From assembly GCA_903891085.1 (NCBI GenBank), contig CAITDJ010000037.1:1-63534 (forward strand): 63,534 nt of DNA, in the 5' to 3' direction. This document shows positions 17,487-27,369 of this stretch, in pieces. The stretch's first letter is position 1; every line of letters begins with the position of its first letter. Source of the stretch: an uncultured Bacteroidota bacterium. Lineage in GTDB: Bacteria > Bacteroidota > Bacteroidia > Bacteroidales > F082. The notes beneath the pieces were generated by a model. The model searched no databases and had not been told where the DNA came from. It was given only the letters and a program-made list of their open reading frames with translations. Position numbers and translations under genes: made by a program.

Positions 17487-18053
17487 ATGACCAGAGCATA
17501 TCAAATTTCAGATCAAAGTGGCTTGTACTTTGTTACCCTGACAGTTGTTGAATGGGTTGATGTATTAACAAGAATGAATTACAAAGAGCTTATTATTAAT
17601 AACTTAAAATATTGTCAGAAAAACAAAGGTCTTGAAATATTTGCCTATGTCATTATGACAAACCATATTCACCTGATTGTTCGGAGTAATTCAGACAACT
17701 TAAGCGGGACACTTCGTGACTTTAAAAGTTACACAAGTAAAGAACTTCTTACACTTATTTCCTTGCAGGAAGAAAGCAGGCAGGAATGGATGCTCCGAAT
17801 ATTTTCAAATGCTGCTTACAAGCATAGGAGGAACAGCGTTTTTCAATTCTGGAGTCACGAAAACCATGCTGAACTTTTATGGTCAAACGAGTTTATCGAG
17901 GAAAAACTGGATTATATCCATCAGAATCCCGTGAGGACCGGTATTGTGCTCCATCCTGAAGAATATTTGTTCTCTAGTGCAAGAAACTATGCAGGAGAAA
18001 ATGGTCTGCTGGATGTTACATTGATTTCAAAAAGATGGAGAGTAATCCGATAA
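17487..18053 (+). CDS. REP-associated tyrosine transposase (RAYT, IS200-like Y1 family)
   Basis: This 188-residue single-strand DNA transposase has the HUH motif in TNHIHLIV (about residue 60) and the Bacteroidota RAYT features YFVTLTVVEWVDVLTR at the start, YCQKNKGLEIFAYVIM, and the C-terminal DYIHQNPVRTGIVLHPEEYLFSSARNYAG. The catalytic Tyr is probably in the segment around residue 112 (AAYKHRRN), though I cannot prove which Tyr. RAYTs are domesticated relatives of IS200/IS605 transposases that act on REP hairpins. The gene is complete and lies between symmetric blocks of matching palindromic repeats, so it may be active on them. Confidence 0.92.
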   Translation: MTRAYQISDQSGLYFVTLTVVEWVDVLTRMNYKELIINNLKYCQKNKGLEIFAYVIMTNHIHLIVRSNSDNLSGTLRDFKSYTSKELLTLISLQEESRQEWMLRIFSNAAYKHRRNSVFQFWSHENHAELLWSNEFIEEKLDYIHQNPVRTGIVLHPEEYLFSSARNYAGENGLLDVTLISKRWRVIR

Positions 18054-18055
18054 TT

Positions 18056-18527
18056 GGCCGGAGGCAAGATCAGGCCTGCATAGCGGGACGCTGCACGGAG
18101 CTCGGATAGTTAACAACTCTAAGCGTAGCGGGACGCTACGCTTGGCTTATCTGGCTTCCAGCCTTACAATGAACAATCAATTTTACATTTTATTCAGATA
18201 GAATTAATAGAACAAAGCCAAGCCTAACAAGTCCGATCAGTTGTTCGTTGCAGGAAACTTCGCGGAGCATGATTCGCCATCAACGCTAAACGTAGCGTCT
18301 CGCTACGCTTGCCTTATCAGGCTTCCAGCCGTACAATGAACAATCGATTTTACTTTTTATTCAGATAGAATTAATAGAACAAAGCCCAGCCTAACGAGCC
18401 AAGTAAGTTGTGCGTTGCAGGAAACTTCGCGGAGCATGATTCTTGCTAAAAATGGATGATCAGTTATTTGGCCAGAGGCCGGGTTAGGCCTGCGTAGCGG
18501 GACGCTACGCATAGCAGGAGTAGCTGA
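18056..18527. repeat. REP/BIME-like repeats, right flank of the transposase
   Basis: Right flank order is B (18056-18112), A (18114-18275), A (18281-18444) and B (18470-18527). Hairpins are at 18077-18094 (imperfect), 18121-18143 (arms AAGCGTAGCG/CGCTACGCTT, loop GGA), 18288-18310 (one arm base changed, loop TCT) and 18491-18511 (arms TGCGTAGCG/CGCTACGCA, loop GGA). The A tails are nearly identical to those on the left flank, in the same orientation. No other gene is seen up to 18604. Confidence 0.85.
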
Positions 18528-18599
18528 ACGCTAAACAGAGCCCGGAGTTTCAATTCAAATTCAGTGTTTTTACGTAGTTCACCAGAAAAACGAAACTTC

Positions 18600-18607
18600 T
18601 ACTTTTG
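18600..18607 (+). promoter_or_regulatory. -7 box of the secreted protein gene
   Basis: TACTTTTG (TAnnTTTG) lies 42 bp before ATG 18650. The alternative TTG start at 18605 falls inside this box, so it cannot be used on this transcript. Confidence 0.5.
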
Positions 18608-18649
18608 GCCGAATTAAATAAATCAGATAATCATAATAATCTAAAAGTC

Positions 18650-19105
18650 ATGAAAAAAATCTTCATTTCCATTGTTATTGCAATTCTTGGGTTCAGTTTG
18701 CCTGCAACAGCCCAGTGTATAAATGAGAAACTTAGCTACCCCATCTATAAACTTGGAGCAGCATTGGTAGATCAGTTTGATACCGATGGGCAGGAAATCG
18801 TTCGTATTGAATATGACTTGGTATTTACTTCCAAAGAATCATTTAGGAATCTTTCAGCCGACTGGGAGTATTCAATCATCGGTTTTGCTGACGGCGGCGT
18901 GAAAGACCTCGATGTTAAAGTATACGAATACGATGATTTAATTGATAAATGGACCCTGGTTGCTGAAGATGCTTCCTCCGAATCGTATGCCATGGCCACC
19001 GTGAAACCTACAAAAGACGCCTTATACAAGGTGGAAGTAATCGTTTATTCGTTCAACGAAGGGTACAATGTGGCCCGTTATGGATTAATGTATGTACATG
19101 ACTGA
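18650..19105 (+). CDS. Secreted protein of unknown function
   Basis: This 151-residue protein has a signal peptide (MKKIFISIVIAILGFSLPATAQC) and a mature part that looks all-beta (VRIEYDLVFTSKESFR, VKVYEYDDLIDKWTLV, YKVEVIVYSFNEGYNVARYG), ending in YGLMYVHD. The pattern of short strands with acidic loops suggests a small beta-sandwich, but I recognise no family. It stands alone after the REP block, with its own -7 box, and converges on the transglutaminase-like gene 37 bp away. Confidence 0.75.
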   Translation: MKKIFISIVIAILGFSLPATAQCINEKLSYPIYKLGAALVDQFDTDGQEIVRIEYDLVFTSKESFRNLSADWEYSIIGFADGGVKDLDVKVYEYDDLIDKWTLVAEDASSESYAMATVKPTKDALYKVEVIVYSFNEGYNVARYGLMYVHD

Positions 19106-19142
19106 AAAACAGGATGTAATGCTGTTCTAGGTTAAAATAAAG

Positions 19143-20231
19143 TTAGGATCGGCTCATCAATTGTTTCTCTTCAAGAATCTGTGATTTCATTGTATAAATT
19201 GATCGCCTAAGATTGTTTGCTCCACCAGCCACATCTGAAGTGATTGAGGTCATTTCTTCCATAATGGAAATAGCTGAATCAAGACTTCGAATCAACTCAT
19301 CCAGCAAGGGTCTTTTCTTCTTTATCGATTGAATATTATCAAGATTTTTATTCCGGAAGTTGATATAATCATCCCATTTTGTCACAGCATCGTTGTATAT
19401 GTTTATGGCTTTGTTGTATAATTTGATATTCTCATTATACAACTCAACATCAAGGTTGTCATATAAAAATGATAGTCGTTTTACGATGGCCTGATTGGTC
19501 GCCTGCGATTCGCCTATTCTTCTGATTTCATCCGTAATCTGTTGTTTATTTGACAATTGCATATATTTTCGGATTGAATCAGAAAAATCGTATTGGGTTT
19601 TCGTCCTGAATACAGTTTCATTTTTTGAGTATTGCGGAAAATCGAGAAACTGCCAGATGGGATCGAACGGAATATGGCTTAGAATCATTTTTTCAGGTGA
19701 AACCATGAAATAGGCACCGTCAAATTCATGTTCGTAATTACCATTTACCAGACTTCCTGAAGACCAGGTAGGATCGAACAAATACCATTTTTCATTTATT
19801 TTTGCAGCAACCCATGCATGCGGATTTGGATTGATTTTTCCATCCTGAATCGTATAACCATCAATAACATAAGAATCGATCTTGACTAATTTGCACAGGC
19901 TGTCCATTAATCCGGCATAACCTCCACAAACTGATCTCCTGGTTTGAAAGGCAGATTCGACAATCATCTGGTTCTCCATTTTGGTTAATTCAGCGATCGA
20001 ACTCGTAAAATCGTATCTGAGATTCATTGCAATCCAACGATGAATAGCACGTGACTGATCCGGTTGATTTGTAAACTCTTTATTAATCCATGAAGCCAGT
20101 GCAGGAATACTATTTTCAGCGAAAGCAGGTATCCTGGCGACTTTCTGATCGACATGATCCCAATCCGTTTGCTGCGGAAAAGCAGTAAAACTGATCAAAA
20201 ACAACATCAAAACAAGGGCATTACGCATCAT
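19143..20231 (-). CDS. Secreted transglutaminase-like (cysteine protease fold) protein
   Basis: A signal peptide (MMRNALVLMLFLISFTAFPQQ) leads to a transglutaminase-core domain (about residues 40-180). The catalytic triad is visible: Cys in RRSVCGGYAGLMDSL, His in NPHAWVAAKI and Asp in WYLFDPTWSSG. The C-terminal third (about 230-355) is predicted helical or coiled-coil (NENIKLYNKAINIYNDAVTK). Bacterial members are mostly peptidases or amidases acting on cell-surface proteins; a cross-linking activity is less likely. It is monocistronic as far as can be seen. An adjacent ATG at 20228 is an equally possible start. Confidence 0.85.
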   Translation of the reverse strand: MMRNALVLMLFLISFTAFPQQTDWDHVDQKVARIPAFAENSIPALASWINKEFTNQPDQSRAIHRWIAMNLRYDFTSSIAELTKMENQMIVESAFQTRRSVCGGYAGLMDSLCKLVKIDSYVIDGYTIQDGKINPNPHAWVAAKINEKWYLFDPTWSSGSLVNGNYEHEFDGAYFMVSPEKMILSHIPFDPIWQFLDFPQYSKNETVFRTKTQYDFSDSIRKYMQLSNKQQITDEIRRIGESQATNQAIVKRLSFLYDNLDVELYNENIKLYNKAINIYNDAVTKWDDYINFRNKNLDNIQSIKKKRPLLDELIRSLDSAISIMEEMTSITSDVAGGANNLRRSIYTMKSQILEEKQLMSRS

Positions 20232-20308
20232 GTGGCATTTTAGTGTTAGGCGCTAAGTTGAATGGGCCATTGACAATAAAACGATGGAATTTCATTTTTG
20301 TTTTAAAC

Positions 20309-20344
20309 AAAAACCCACTAACTTAAATGAGTCTGCGGGTTTTT
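20309..20344 (-). terminator. Rho-independent terminator after etfA
   Basis: On the minus strand, arms AAAAACCCGCAGACT and AGTTAGTGGGTTTTT flank a 6-base loop. The pairing has only minor mismatches and ends in a T-run. It lies 38 bp after the etfA stop and would end the etfBA transcript. Confidence 0.7.
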
Positions 20345-20381
20345 ATAATCTGTTTTAATTCAGATAGTTTATACGAATAGC

Positions 20382-21350
20382 TTAGGATTTATTTTCTTTC
20401 ACCGCTTCGATCAATTGTGGTAATACTTTGAAAACATCACCAACAATACCATAATCAGCAGCCTCAAAGATAGGTGCGTCCTTGTCTTTGTTAATGGCAA
20501 CAATACATTTTGAAGAACTTACCCCACCCAAATGTTGAATAGCTCCCGAAATGCCGAAAGCAAAATACAAATTGGGGGCGATAATTTTACCAGTTTGCCC
20601 GACGTGTTCACCATGTGAACGCCATCCTTCGTCAGAAACAGGACGCGAACAGGCAAGTCCGGCACCCAATAAACCGGCCAATTCTTCGATGGGACCCCAG
20701 TTTTCAGCAGCTTTCATGCCACGGCCGGCAGATACCACAATGTCGGCATCGGTGAGCAGTACTTTTCCGGTTACTTTATTGGTTGATTCAATTTTGGTAG
20801 TGAAATCAGCATCGGATAAACCACCATCAAATTTTTCAATGGTTGACTGAACTGGACTTTCAACGATACCAAACGAATTCGGCGCAAGGGTGATCACTTT
20901 AATTGCTGTGTGAATCGTTGTTTTGGCAAATGCTTTTCCGGTGAAAACCATTTTCTTTACGGTGAATGGTTGTAGACTAACAGGTAAACCTTGCACACCA
21001 CTCACAAAACCAGCATTCAGTTTGACTGATAAGCGCGGGGCGATGGCTTTTCCGAGGTTGCTTTGGGCAAGAATAACAACTGTGGCCCCAACCTTCTTTG
21101 CAGCCGCGGCAACAGCAGTAGCAATTGCCTGATTGTCGAGTGATGTGTAATTTGAACAAGGAGCACTCATTACAGAAGTAATTCCATAATTTCCCAGCTT
21201 GGCCAATTCGCTCTCTTCAACAGGACCCAATGAAATAGCCGAAACAGTAACACCCATTTCAGCAGCAAGTTTGGTGGCATAAGAAGCAAGTTCGTAACTG
21301 ACTTTCTTAAATTTTCCGTCCCAGTTTTCGGTATATATTAATACTGACAT
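20382..21350 (-). CDS. etfA: Electron transfer flavoprotein alpha subunit
   Basis: This is the FAD-binding subunit of the soluble heterodimer that accepts electrons from acyl-CoA dehydrogenases. The N-terminal alpha/beta domain spans residues 1-185. The C-terminal FAD domain has SAGRGMKAAENW, GAGLACSRPVSDEGWRSHGEHVGQTGK, YFAFGISGAIQHLGG and AINKDKDAPIFEAADYGIVGD. Length 322 is normal. It follows etfB by 19 bp and ends before a terminator. In this window the likely electron donors are the dehydrogenases at 22463-23602 and 51258-52403, and the likely acceptor is the split membrane oxidoreductase at 5282-7512. There is no sign of a bifurcating partner next to it. Confidence 0.96.
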   Translation of the reverse strand: MSVLIYTENWDGKFKKVSYELASYATKLAAEMGVTVSAISLGPVEESELAKLGNYGITSVMSAPCSNYTSLDNQAIATAVAAAAKKVGATVVILAQSNLGKAIAPRLSVKLNAGFVSGVQGLPVSLQPFTVKKMVFTGKAFAKTTIHTAIKVITLAPNSFGIVESPVQSTIEKFDGGLSDADFTTKIESTNKVTGKVLLTDADIVVSAGRGMKAAENWGPIEELAGLLGAGLACSRPVSDEGWRSHGEHVGQTGKIIAPNLYFAFGISGAIQHLGGVSSSKCIVAINKDKDAPIFEAADYGIVGDVFKVLPQLIEAVKENKS

Positions 21351-21369
21351 TTCTTAACATTTTAATGAT

Positions 21370-22113
<744 letters not shown>

Positions 22114-22147
22114 AGAGATATATTTAGATGTTAATTTTTTTGAAGGG

Positions 22148-22155
22148 CAAAGATA
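22148..22155 (-). promoter_or_regulatory. -7 box of the etfBA operon
   Basis: The minus strand reads TATCTTTG (TAnnTTTG), 34 bp upstream of the etfB start. No -33 is evident, because the upstream sequence is the AGTGARCTAA repeat. Confidence 0.5.
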
Positions 22156-22160
22156 GAAAA

Positions 22161-22394
22161 AAGTTCGGAGTGAGCTAAAGTGAACTAAAGTGAGCTAAAG
22201 TTAACGATTAACTTTTCTCCTGAATTCGACACATAATTTGTTTTATTTTTTAACTATTAGATTATTAGCATAATATGTGAATTAATTTCTTTCTTTTGGG
22301 TGACCCAGTGTCAAAAACAGGAGAAATGTTCGGAGTGAGCAAAAGTGAACTACCTGCCCGGCTGATACCGGTCAGACGGGAAGTACCAAAAGTT
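22161..22394. repeat. Two copies of the dispersed AGTGARCTAA repeat in the etfB-dehydrogenase gap
   Basis: The 349-bp gap holds no gene. Copy 1 (22161-22203) reads TTCGGAGTGAGCTAAAGTG then two more AGTGARCTAA units. Copy 2 (22328-22394) starts TTCGGAGTGAGCAAAAGTGA, continues CTACCTGCCCGGC and contains the small inverted pair GATACCGGTC. The same sequence recurs at 30898, 37562-37732 and 52407 in this window. Confidence 0.75.
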
Positions 22395-22462
22395 AATGAA
22401 TAAACTTATCCGCAATTACCAACTTTACAGTTAATGTATTCCTTCGCCGCCGCGTAGGTAGC

Positions 22463-23602
22463 TCACTTCAACAGGTCTCTCGAAATCACAATTTTTTGTA
22501 TTTCTGAGGTTCCTTCGTATATCTGGGTGAGCTTGGCTTCGCGCATCAATCGCTCCACATGGTATTCTTTCACATAGCCATAGCCTCCGTGAATCTGAAC
22601 CGCTTCGGTGGTTACTTCCATCGCGATGTCAGCGGCGTATTGCTTTGCCATGGCACTTGCTATTCCGAAAGGTAGATTATTATCTTTCAGCCAGGCGGCC
22701 TTCAAACATAAATTGCGGGCGTTTTCAATTTTCACAGCCATTTCTGCCAGTTTGAAAGCTACTGATTGGTGGTTTGCAATTACCGTTCCGAATGCTTTTC
22801 GTTCTTTGGCATAGGCAATGGCGCGTTCGAGCGCACCGGAAGCCAAGCCAACTGCCTGTGAAGCGATGCCGATTCGTCCGGCCTCGAGTACCTGCATGGC
22901 AAATTTGAAACCAAATCCATCTTCGCTGATTCGGTTTTCTTTGGGGACCTTCACATCGGTAAACATCACCGAATGGGTGTCGGAACTCCGCATCCCCATT
23001 TTGTCTTCATGTGGCCCAAGACTGATTCCCGGCGAATTTTTATCTACGATCAGCGCATTGATACCTTTGTGTTTTTTATCAGGATCGGTTTGGGCAATCA
23101 ATATATAGGTAGAGGCCGAATTGGCGTTGGTGATCCAATTTTTTGTACCGTTCACCAGATAGTAATATCCTTTATCTTCAGCCAAAGTGCGCTGACTGGT
23201 AGCGTCAGAACCGGCTTCTGGCTCTGACAAAAGAAATGCCCCAATTTTTTTTCCGCTTGCCAATGGGCGAAGATATTTCTGTTTCTGTGCTTCTGTACCA
23301 AATTTCTCCAATCCAAAACAAACCAGCGAATTGTTTACTGAAACAATCACACTTGCTGAAGCATCAATTTTACTCAACTCTTCAATCGCCAACACATACG
23401 AAATAGCATCCAAACCGCTGCCGTCATACCTTGGGTCTACCATCATTCCCATGAAACCAAGTTCAGCCAGATTTTTAATGTGTTCGGTGGGAAACACGGC
23501 GTTGGCATCACGTTCCAACACATCTTTAATTAATTCGCGTTGGGCATAATCACGTGCTGCCTGTTGAATCATCAACTGCTCTTCTGAAAACTCGAAATTC
23601 AT
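22463..23602 (-). CDS. Acyl-CoA dehydrogenase, short-chain (butyryl-CoA) type
   Basis: This 379-residue FAD enzyme introduces the alpha-beta double bond in acyl-CoA and passes electrons to ETF. Signatures are GAFLLSEPEAGSDA, YYLVNGTKNWITNA, YAKERKAFGTVIANHQSVAFKLA and QIHGGYGYVKEYHVERLMREAK. The catalytic base is the Glu in QIYEGTSEIQ near the C-terminus, the position used by short- and medium-chain enzymes; the isovaleryl-type position reads LEAGRIG, without Glu. Butyryl-CoA, the product of IcmF, is a plausible substrate, but chain length cannot be read from the sequence. It lies upstream of etfBA on the same strand with a separate promoter. Confidence 0.92.
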   Translation of the reverse strand: MNFEFSEEQLMIQQAARDYAQRELIKDVLERDANAVFPTEHIKNLAELGFMGMMVDPRYDGSGLDAISYVLAIEELSKIDASASVIVSVNNSLVCFGLEKFGTEAQKQKYLRPLASGKKIGAFLLSEPEAGSDATSQRTLAEDKGYYYLVNGTKNWITNANSASTYILIAQTDPDKKHKGINALIVDKNSPGISLGPHEDKMGMRSSDTHSVMFTDVKVPKENRISEDGFGFKFAMQVLEAGRIGIASQAVGLASGALERAIAYAKERKAFGTVIANHQSVAFKLAEMAVKIENARNLCLKAAWLKDNNLPFGIASAMAKQYAADIAMEVTTEAVQIHGGYGYVKEYHVERLMREAKLTQIYEGTSEIQKIVISRDLLK

Positions 23603-23646
23603 AACTTATTGGTATAGAATTGTTTGTAACAATTATTTTATTATCA

Positions 23647-23654
23647 CAAATGTA
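23647..23654 (-). promoter_or_regulatory. -7 box of the acyl-CoA dehydrogenase gene
   Basis: The minus strand reads TACATTTG (TAnnTTTG), 44 bp upstream of the start at 23602. Confidence 0.5.
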
Positions 23655-23681
23655 AGAAAAACTTTTGATTTCCATCCCGTC

Positions 23682-24629
23682 TTAATGGAAATCGGACAAT
23701 TGATGCTGTTTTGCCACGCTGTATCCGAAAATTAAATCATCGAATATTTGCTGAACAGTTTTTATTTCATGTATGGTGGCGGCAACTTGTCCAATCTCGA
23801 GTTCCCCTTCTACCATATCACCTTCAAACATGCCCTTTTTGGCGCGGCCCTTTCCCAGCAAATCCTTCAATTCATCCACCGTGGAACCTGATTGCTCGGC
23901 ATTTTTCACCTGTTCGTAAAACGGATTCTTTAACAAACGGACCGGAACGACTTTTTTCAACATCAGTGAAGTTGAGCCATCACCCGCTTCCACAATCGCC
24001 TGTTTGAATGCCAAATGTGCTGATGATTCAACTGACGAAGCAAACAAAGAACCAATTTGAACCCCATCGGCACCCAGGGCGAAAGCAGCCAGCATCTGCC
24101 CACCACTGGCAATACCGCCGGCAGCAATGAGGGGGATATTCACTTTTTCGCGAATCATCGGAATCAGTGTCATCGTTGTTGTTTCTTCAATACCGTTATG
24201 TCCTCCTGCTTCAAAACCTTCCGCAACAATAGCATCCACGCCAGCTTCAACAGCTTTCAATGCAAATTTCAGGTTTGCAACCACATGCACTACAATAATT
24301 CCATGCGATTTAAGATAGGCAGTATATTTTGCTGGATTTCCGGCGGATGTGAAAACAACCGGAACATTTTCACTGACAATAATTTCAATTACATCATCGG
24401 TTTGAAAATAAAGCAATGGGACATTTACACCAAAAGGTTTTTTTGTTGCTGCTTTACACTTTTGAAGATGCATACGCAACACCTCAGGTGACATCGATCC
24501 TGCCCCAATAAGTCCCAATCCGCCTGCATTACTCACTGCAGAAGCTAGTTTCCAGCCCGAACACCAGATCATTCCTGCCTGAATGACAGGATATCGGATT
24601 TGAAGCAAATCATTGATACGGTTTTTCAT
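23682..24629 (-). CDS. Nitronate monooxygenase / FabK-like FMN protein
   Basis: This TIM-barrel flavoprotein belongs to the 2-nitropropane dioxygenase family. Seen in order are YPVIQAGMIWCSGWKLASAVSNAGGLGLIG (opening strands), PFGVNVPLLY, VFTSAGNPAKY, DAIVAEGFEAGGHNG (with the FMN-phosphate-site GxEAGGH motif) and PLIAAGGIASGGQMLAAFALGADGVQIGS. The family includes nitronate monooxygenase and the enoyl-ACP reductase FabK. The about 315-residue length and the EAGGHNG motif fit either, so I do not choose. It lies 28 bp downstream of the GH57-like gene, an odd partner, so the two may only be neighbours. Confidence 0.83.
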   Translation of the reverse strand: MKNRINDLLQIRYPVIQAGMIWCSGWKLASAVSNAGGLGLIGAGSMSPEVLRMHLQKCKAATKKPFGVNVPLLYFQTDDVIEIIVSENVPVVFTSAGNPAKYTAYLKSHGIIVVHVVANLKFALKAVEAGVDAIVAEGFEAGGHNGIEETTTMTLIPMIREKVNIPLIAAGGIASGGQMLAAFALGADGVQIGSLFASSVESSAHLAFKQAIVEAGDGSTSLMLKKVVPVRLLKNPFYEQVKNAEQSGSTVDELKDLLGKGRAKKGMFEGDMVEGELEIGQVAATIHEIKTVQQIFDDLIFGYSVAKQHQLSDFH

Positions 24630-24657
24630 CCTGTTTCTTAAACGCTCTATAATTCAA

Positions 24658-27333
24658 TTAATTGACAACCAATTTTCTGCAAGCCTCAATACATCCTTTT
24701 TGATTCACAATCCTAAGAAAGTAAAAACCAGATGGCACATTGCTGATATCGATCCTGAAGTTTTCCTGATAAATATCTTGTTCCAACATTGTTTGTCCTG
24801 ACAAATTTGAAATGATCAAATGATGACCACTAATTAGCTCAACCGGAACCCCAACAACAAGGTGATCATTGGCAGGAACAGGCCACAAACTGATACGGTT
24901 TTGAAGGTCGGCTGTATTAATGCTGGTTGGTGAATTATTGATAGGGATATGAAAATCAGCACCATTGTTGTTGTTCCAGGTATTGTTATTGTAATGGATC
25001 ACAAAATTGACTGCTGTTACTATCTGTCCGGGATCATCGAAAGGTCCGAGCTGAATAGTGATATTTCCTTCATTATCAGGGCCAGTCATGGTTGATTCGA
25101 TGGCAGGACCTGTGCCGTTGAACAGGACAGAACCTGCCGGCCAGTAAACATTGTTAGGTGTTTGCCAGGTAAGTCCGTTTGTACTGACACCCCAGTGAAG
25201 TTTTGCTCCAATGCTCACGTCTGTTTGCGTGATGGTGATTACATCATTCAAGTCAGGATTTGTTGGAGTCCAGAAAACGCCGTTTTGCCCACCACCACCT
25301 GGATTCGAAGGACCAACATAAACATGTTGAATGGGTGACTTTGCAATATTACCCTCGTTATCAGTTACTTCCACATAATAATCGAGTAGTTTTTCGGCAA
25401 TCCCGGCAATCTCTGCATAGTATTCACCAGCTATATAATCGGGCAAAATAAAGAAGTCAACCTCAGGATTATTGGCTACATTGCCTGTAGGAAAATTGCG
25501 GTAGCTCATGGTAATCGATTGCCAGGCTTGCACTCCGGTGCCGCCGGCAAAGATTTCGTTGTCGTTGTTTGTTTCCGGATTTGTGCCATCATTGTCGATT
25601 CGGTATTTTAAAACCGCTGATTGCACGCCAGAAACATCATAGGCAAATGTCCAGACATGAAAATCGGATGAGTTTTGATGCTGCTGGTAGCCATAGTTTG
25701 GTCCAAAGCCTGTTCCGCCAGGGTTATATGGATATCGCTGCGGAATGAAAACTGTCGGCGCTGTATTGTCTGTTCCTTCATGGGCTGCAATTACCTGATC
25801 GGCAAATGCACAGGCACGGTTGGATGCCAATGACTGTTTTACCTCCATATCAAGAGAGGTTCCATAGTACATATACCCGCTATTGTAAGCCGGAAGCAGA
25901 AAATGCCAGGCTCTTTCGGCAGCATTGGCCGATGCGGAAGGGTTAACGATATTGGCAATATTCAGGTTACCCTGAATATCTTCGGCCATTTGGACACGGT
26001 TCTCGGCTGCCACAAGCACTGCCCAGTTGCGTGCATCTTCAGTCCAGCCTTCGGGATTAAAGACATAATCAGAGGTGTACATTGGCCACAACCAGTTGAT
26101 AAACTGCGGATGTCCCCAGTCGTTGGCAGCATTCACCCATGATCCGTCCTCAACATGCACCACATCATTTTCAGGTACAGGATGATTTGCCAGGAACTGT
26201 TCAATAGTCGACGGCACGTAGCCATGAGAGGCAGCTTCATTCGCAAAACCGGAAACCGAATTGACATAGTAATCATACCCGCCTCCCCAGGCATTATCGC
26301 CGTCGTGGGCCAGCAATACCATCGAAGGATGGGCTGCATCGTTATAAGGCGCAATGCTGGCATCAATAGTACCTGTCCCCATAGTTGAATAACCATTCTG
26401 ATAACTCAGAACATCATCCATCGGAACGACTGTAATCTTATATTCTGTGGCAGATTCAGGATCAACATATTTAGCTTTATGCGCCTGATAACAATAAGGA
26501 GCTGCAAAAGTTCCGCCGCGTCCATCAATCTGGCCACTCCACCAATACAATCCATTGGTAGCCACCTTATCTGCCTGATTGGGCGGATCGATGTTACAAA
26601 CAGCTGTTCCATATTGTAAAGGATAATCATTGAGTGTGCGGGCGAGGTGACTGTTTGCAATTACTGCCCATTGGATACCTTCTTCGTACAATGCTTTGAT
26701 ATTACGTTCACTGAATGAACATTCGGCGGGCCAGTAGCCTTTCGAATAGTTTGGCGAGCTGCCAAAATTCTGTCCATACAAATAACGATGTGCCTGAATC
26801 TGACGTCGAAGCATCTTGTCACTCAGCAAGGGGGACAAGGCATGATCTTTTGTAAAGGCGACGATATCCATTCGTGGCTTGCCACCCGAAGTGGTCCATC
26901 CGCGGGCACTCATAAAACTGCTTTGCCAACCACTATAATAACCCCATTGACCTGCCCCGGCCAAACTGTTCACATTTTCCATCAGGCAGCCCGAATAGTT
27001 TACCTGTGCTCCGGCTTCAGGTAAGCCAAGCAATGATTGAACAGCATCTTTGGCCCTGTATTGATATACTGCTTTACGGTCGTCATTACTGAATATTTCC
27101 TGAATATTATTGAGTGGATGCTGCTGACCATCGGGATACCAGTTGCCATTGTTCCACTTGAGGTATTGCGATTCCCATGCATTCTGGTGTTGATAAGGGT
27201 TCCAAACACTGGTTTCAGGCCAGTAAATGGGTTGCTCAAGATGCCACAAATAACTGGTATGTACCTGAGCAGTTGAAAACAAAACAGAAAAAAGCAATAG
27301 AGAAAGGATTACTATCCGTTTAAATGATTGCAT
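24658..27333 (-). CDS. Secreted GH57-like glycoside hydrolase with carbohydrate-binding module and T9SS sorting domain
   Basis: A signal peptide (to AQVHTS) is followed by a GH57-type catalytic barrel (about residues 25-540). It shows YLWHLEQPIYWPET, GYWPAECSFSERNIKALYEEG (Glu as candidate nucleophile) and MVLLAHDGDNAWGGGYDYY (Asp as candidate acid/base). Next come a loop-rich beta domain and a probable starch-binding module (about 690-800, WTPTNPDLNDVITIT to ADFHIPI). A type-A T9SS sorting domain ends the chain (LWPVPANDHLVVGVP, GFYFLRIVNQKG). GH57 enzymes act on alpha-glucans (amylase, branching enzyme, pullulanase). Cell-surface or released starch/glycogen degradation is inferred, in line with the GH13 enzyme at 55124. 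Confidence 0.85.
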   Translation of the reverse strand: MQSFKRIVILSLLLFSVLFSTAQVHTSYLWHLEQPIYWPETSVWNPYQHQNAWESQYLKWNNGNWYPDGQQHPLNNIQEIFSNDDRKAVYQYRAKDAVQSLLGLPEAGAQVNYSGCLMENVNSLAGAGQWGYYSGWQSSFMSARGWTTSGGKPRMDIVAFTKDHALSPLLSDKMLRRQIQAHRYLYGQNFGSSPNYSKGYWPAECSFSERNIKALYEEGIQWAVIANSHLARTLNDYPLQYGTAVCNIDPPNQADKVATNGLYWWSGQIDGRGGTFAAPYCYQAHKAKYVDPESATEYKITVVPMDDVLSYQNGYSTMGTGTIDASIAPYNDAAHPSMVLLAHDGDNAWGGGYDYYVNSVSGFANEAASHGYVPSTIEQFLANHPVPENDVVHVEDGSWVNAANDWGHPQFINWLWPMYTSDYVFNPEGWTEDARNWAVLVAAENRVQMAEDIQGNLNIANIVNPSASANAAERAWHFLLPAYNSGYMYYGTSLDMEVKQSLASNRACAFADQVIAAHEGTDNTAPTVFIPQRYPYNPGGTGFGPNYGYQQHQNSSDFHVWTFAYDVSGVQSAVLKYRIDNDGTNPETNNDNEIFAGGTGVQAWQSITMSYRNFPTGNVANNPEVDFFILPDYIAGEYYAEIAGIAEKLLDYYVEVTDNEGNIAKSPIQHVYVGPSNPGGGGQNGVFWTPTNPDLNDVITITQTDVSIGAKLHWGVSTNGLTWQTPNNVYWPAGSVLFNGTGPAIESTMTGPDNEGNITIQLGPFDDPGQIVTAVNFVIHYNNNTWNNNNGADFHIPINNSPTSINTADLQNRISLWPVPANDHLVVGVPVELISGHHLIISNLSGQTMLEQDIYQENFRIDISNVPSGFYFLRIVNQKGCIEACRKLVVN

Positions 27334-27369
27334 CGTAATAAGTAATTGGTGAACAATGAAACTTGTTAT

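Noticed and set aside
17487..18053. Autonomous IS200/IS605 insertion sequence
   Set aside because: There is no TnpB, and the flanks are REP-type composite repeats typical of RAYT genes, not simple left and right IS ends.
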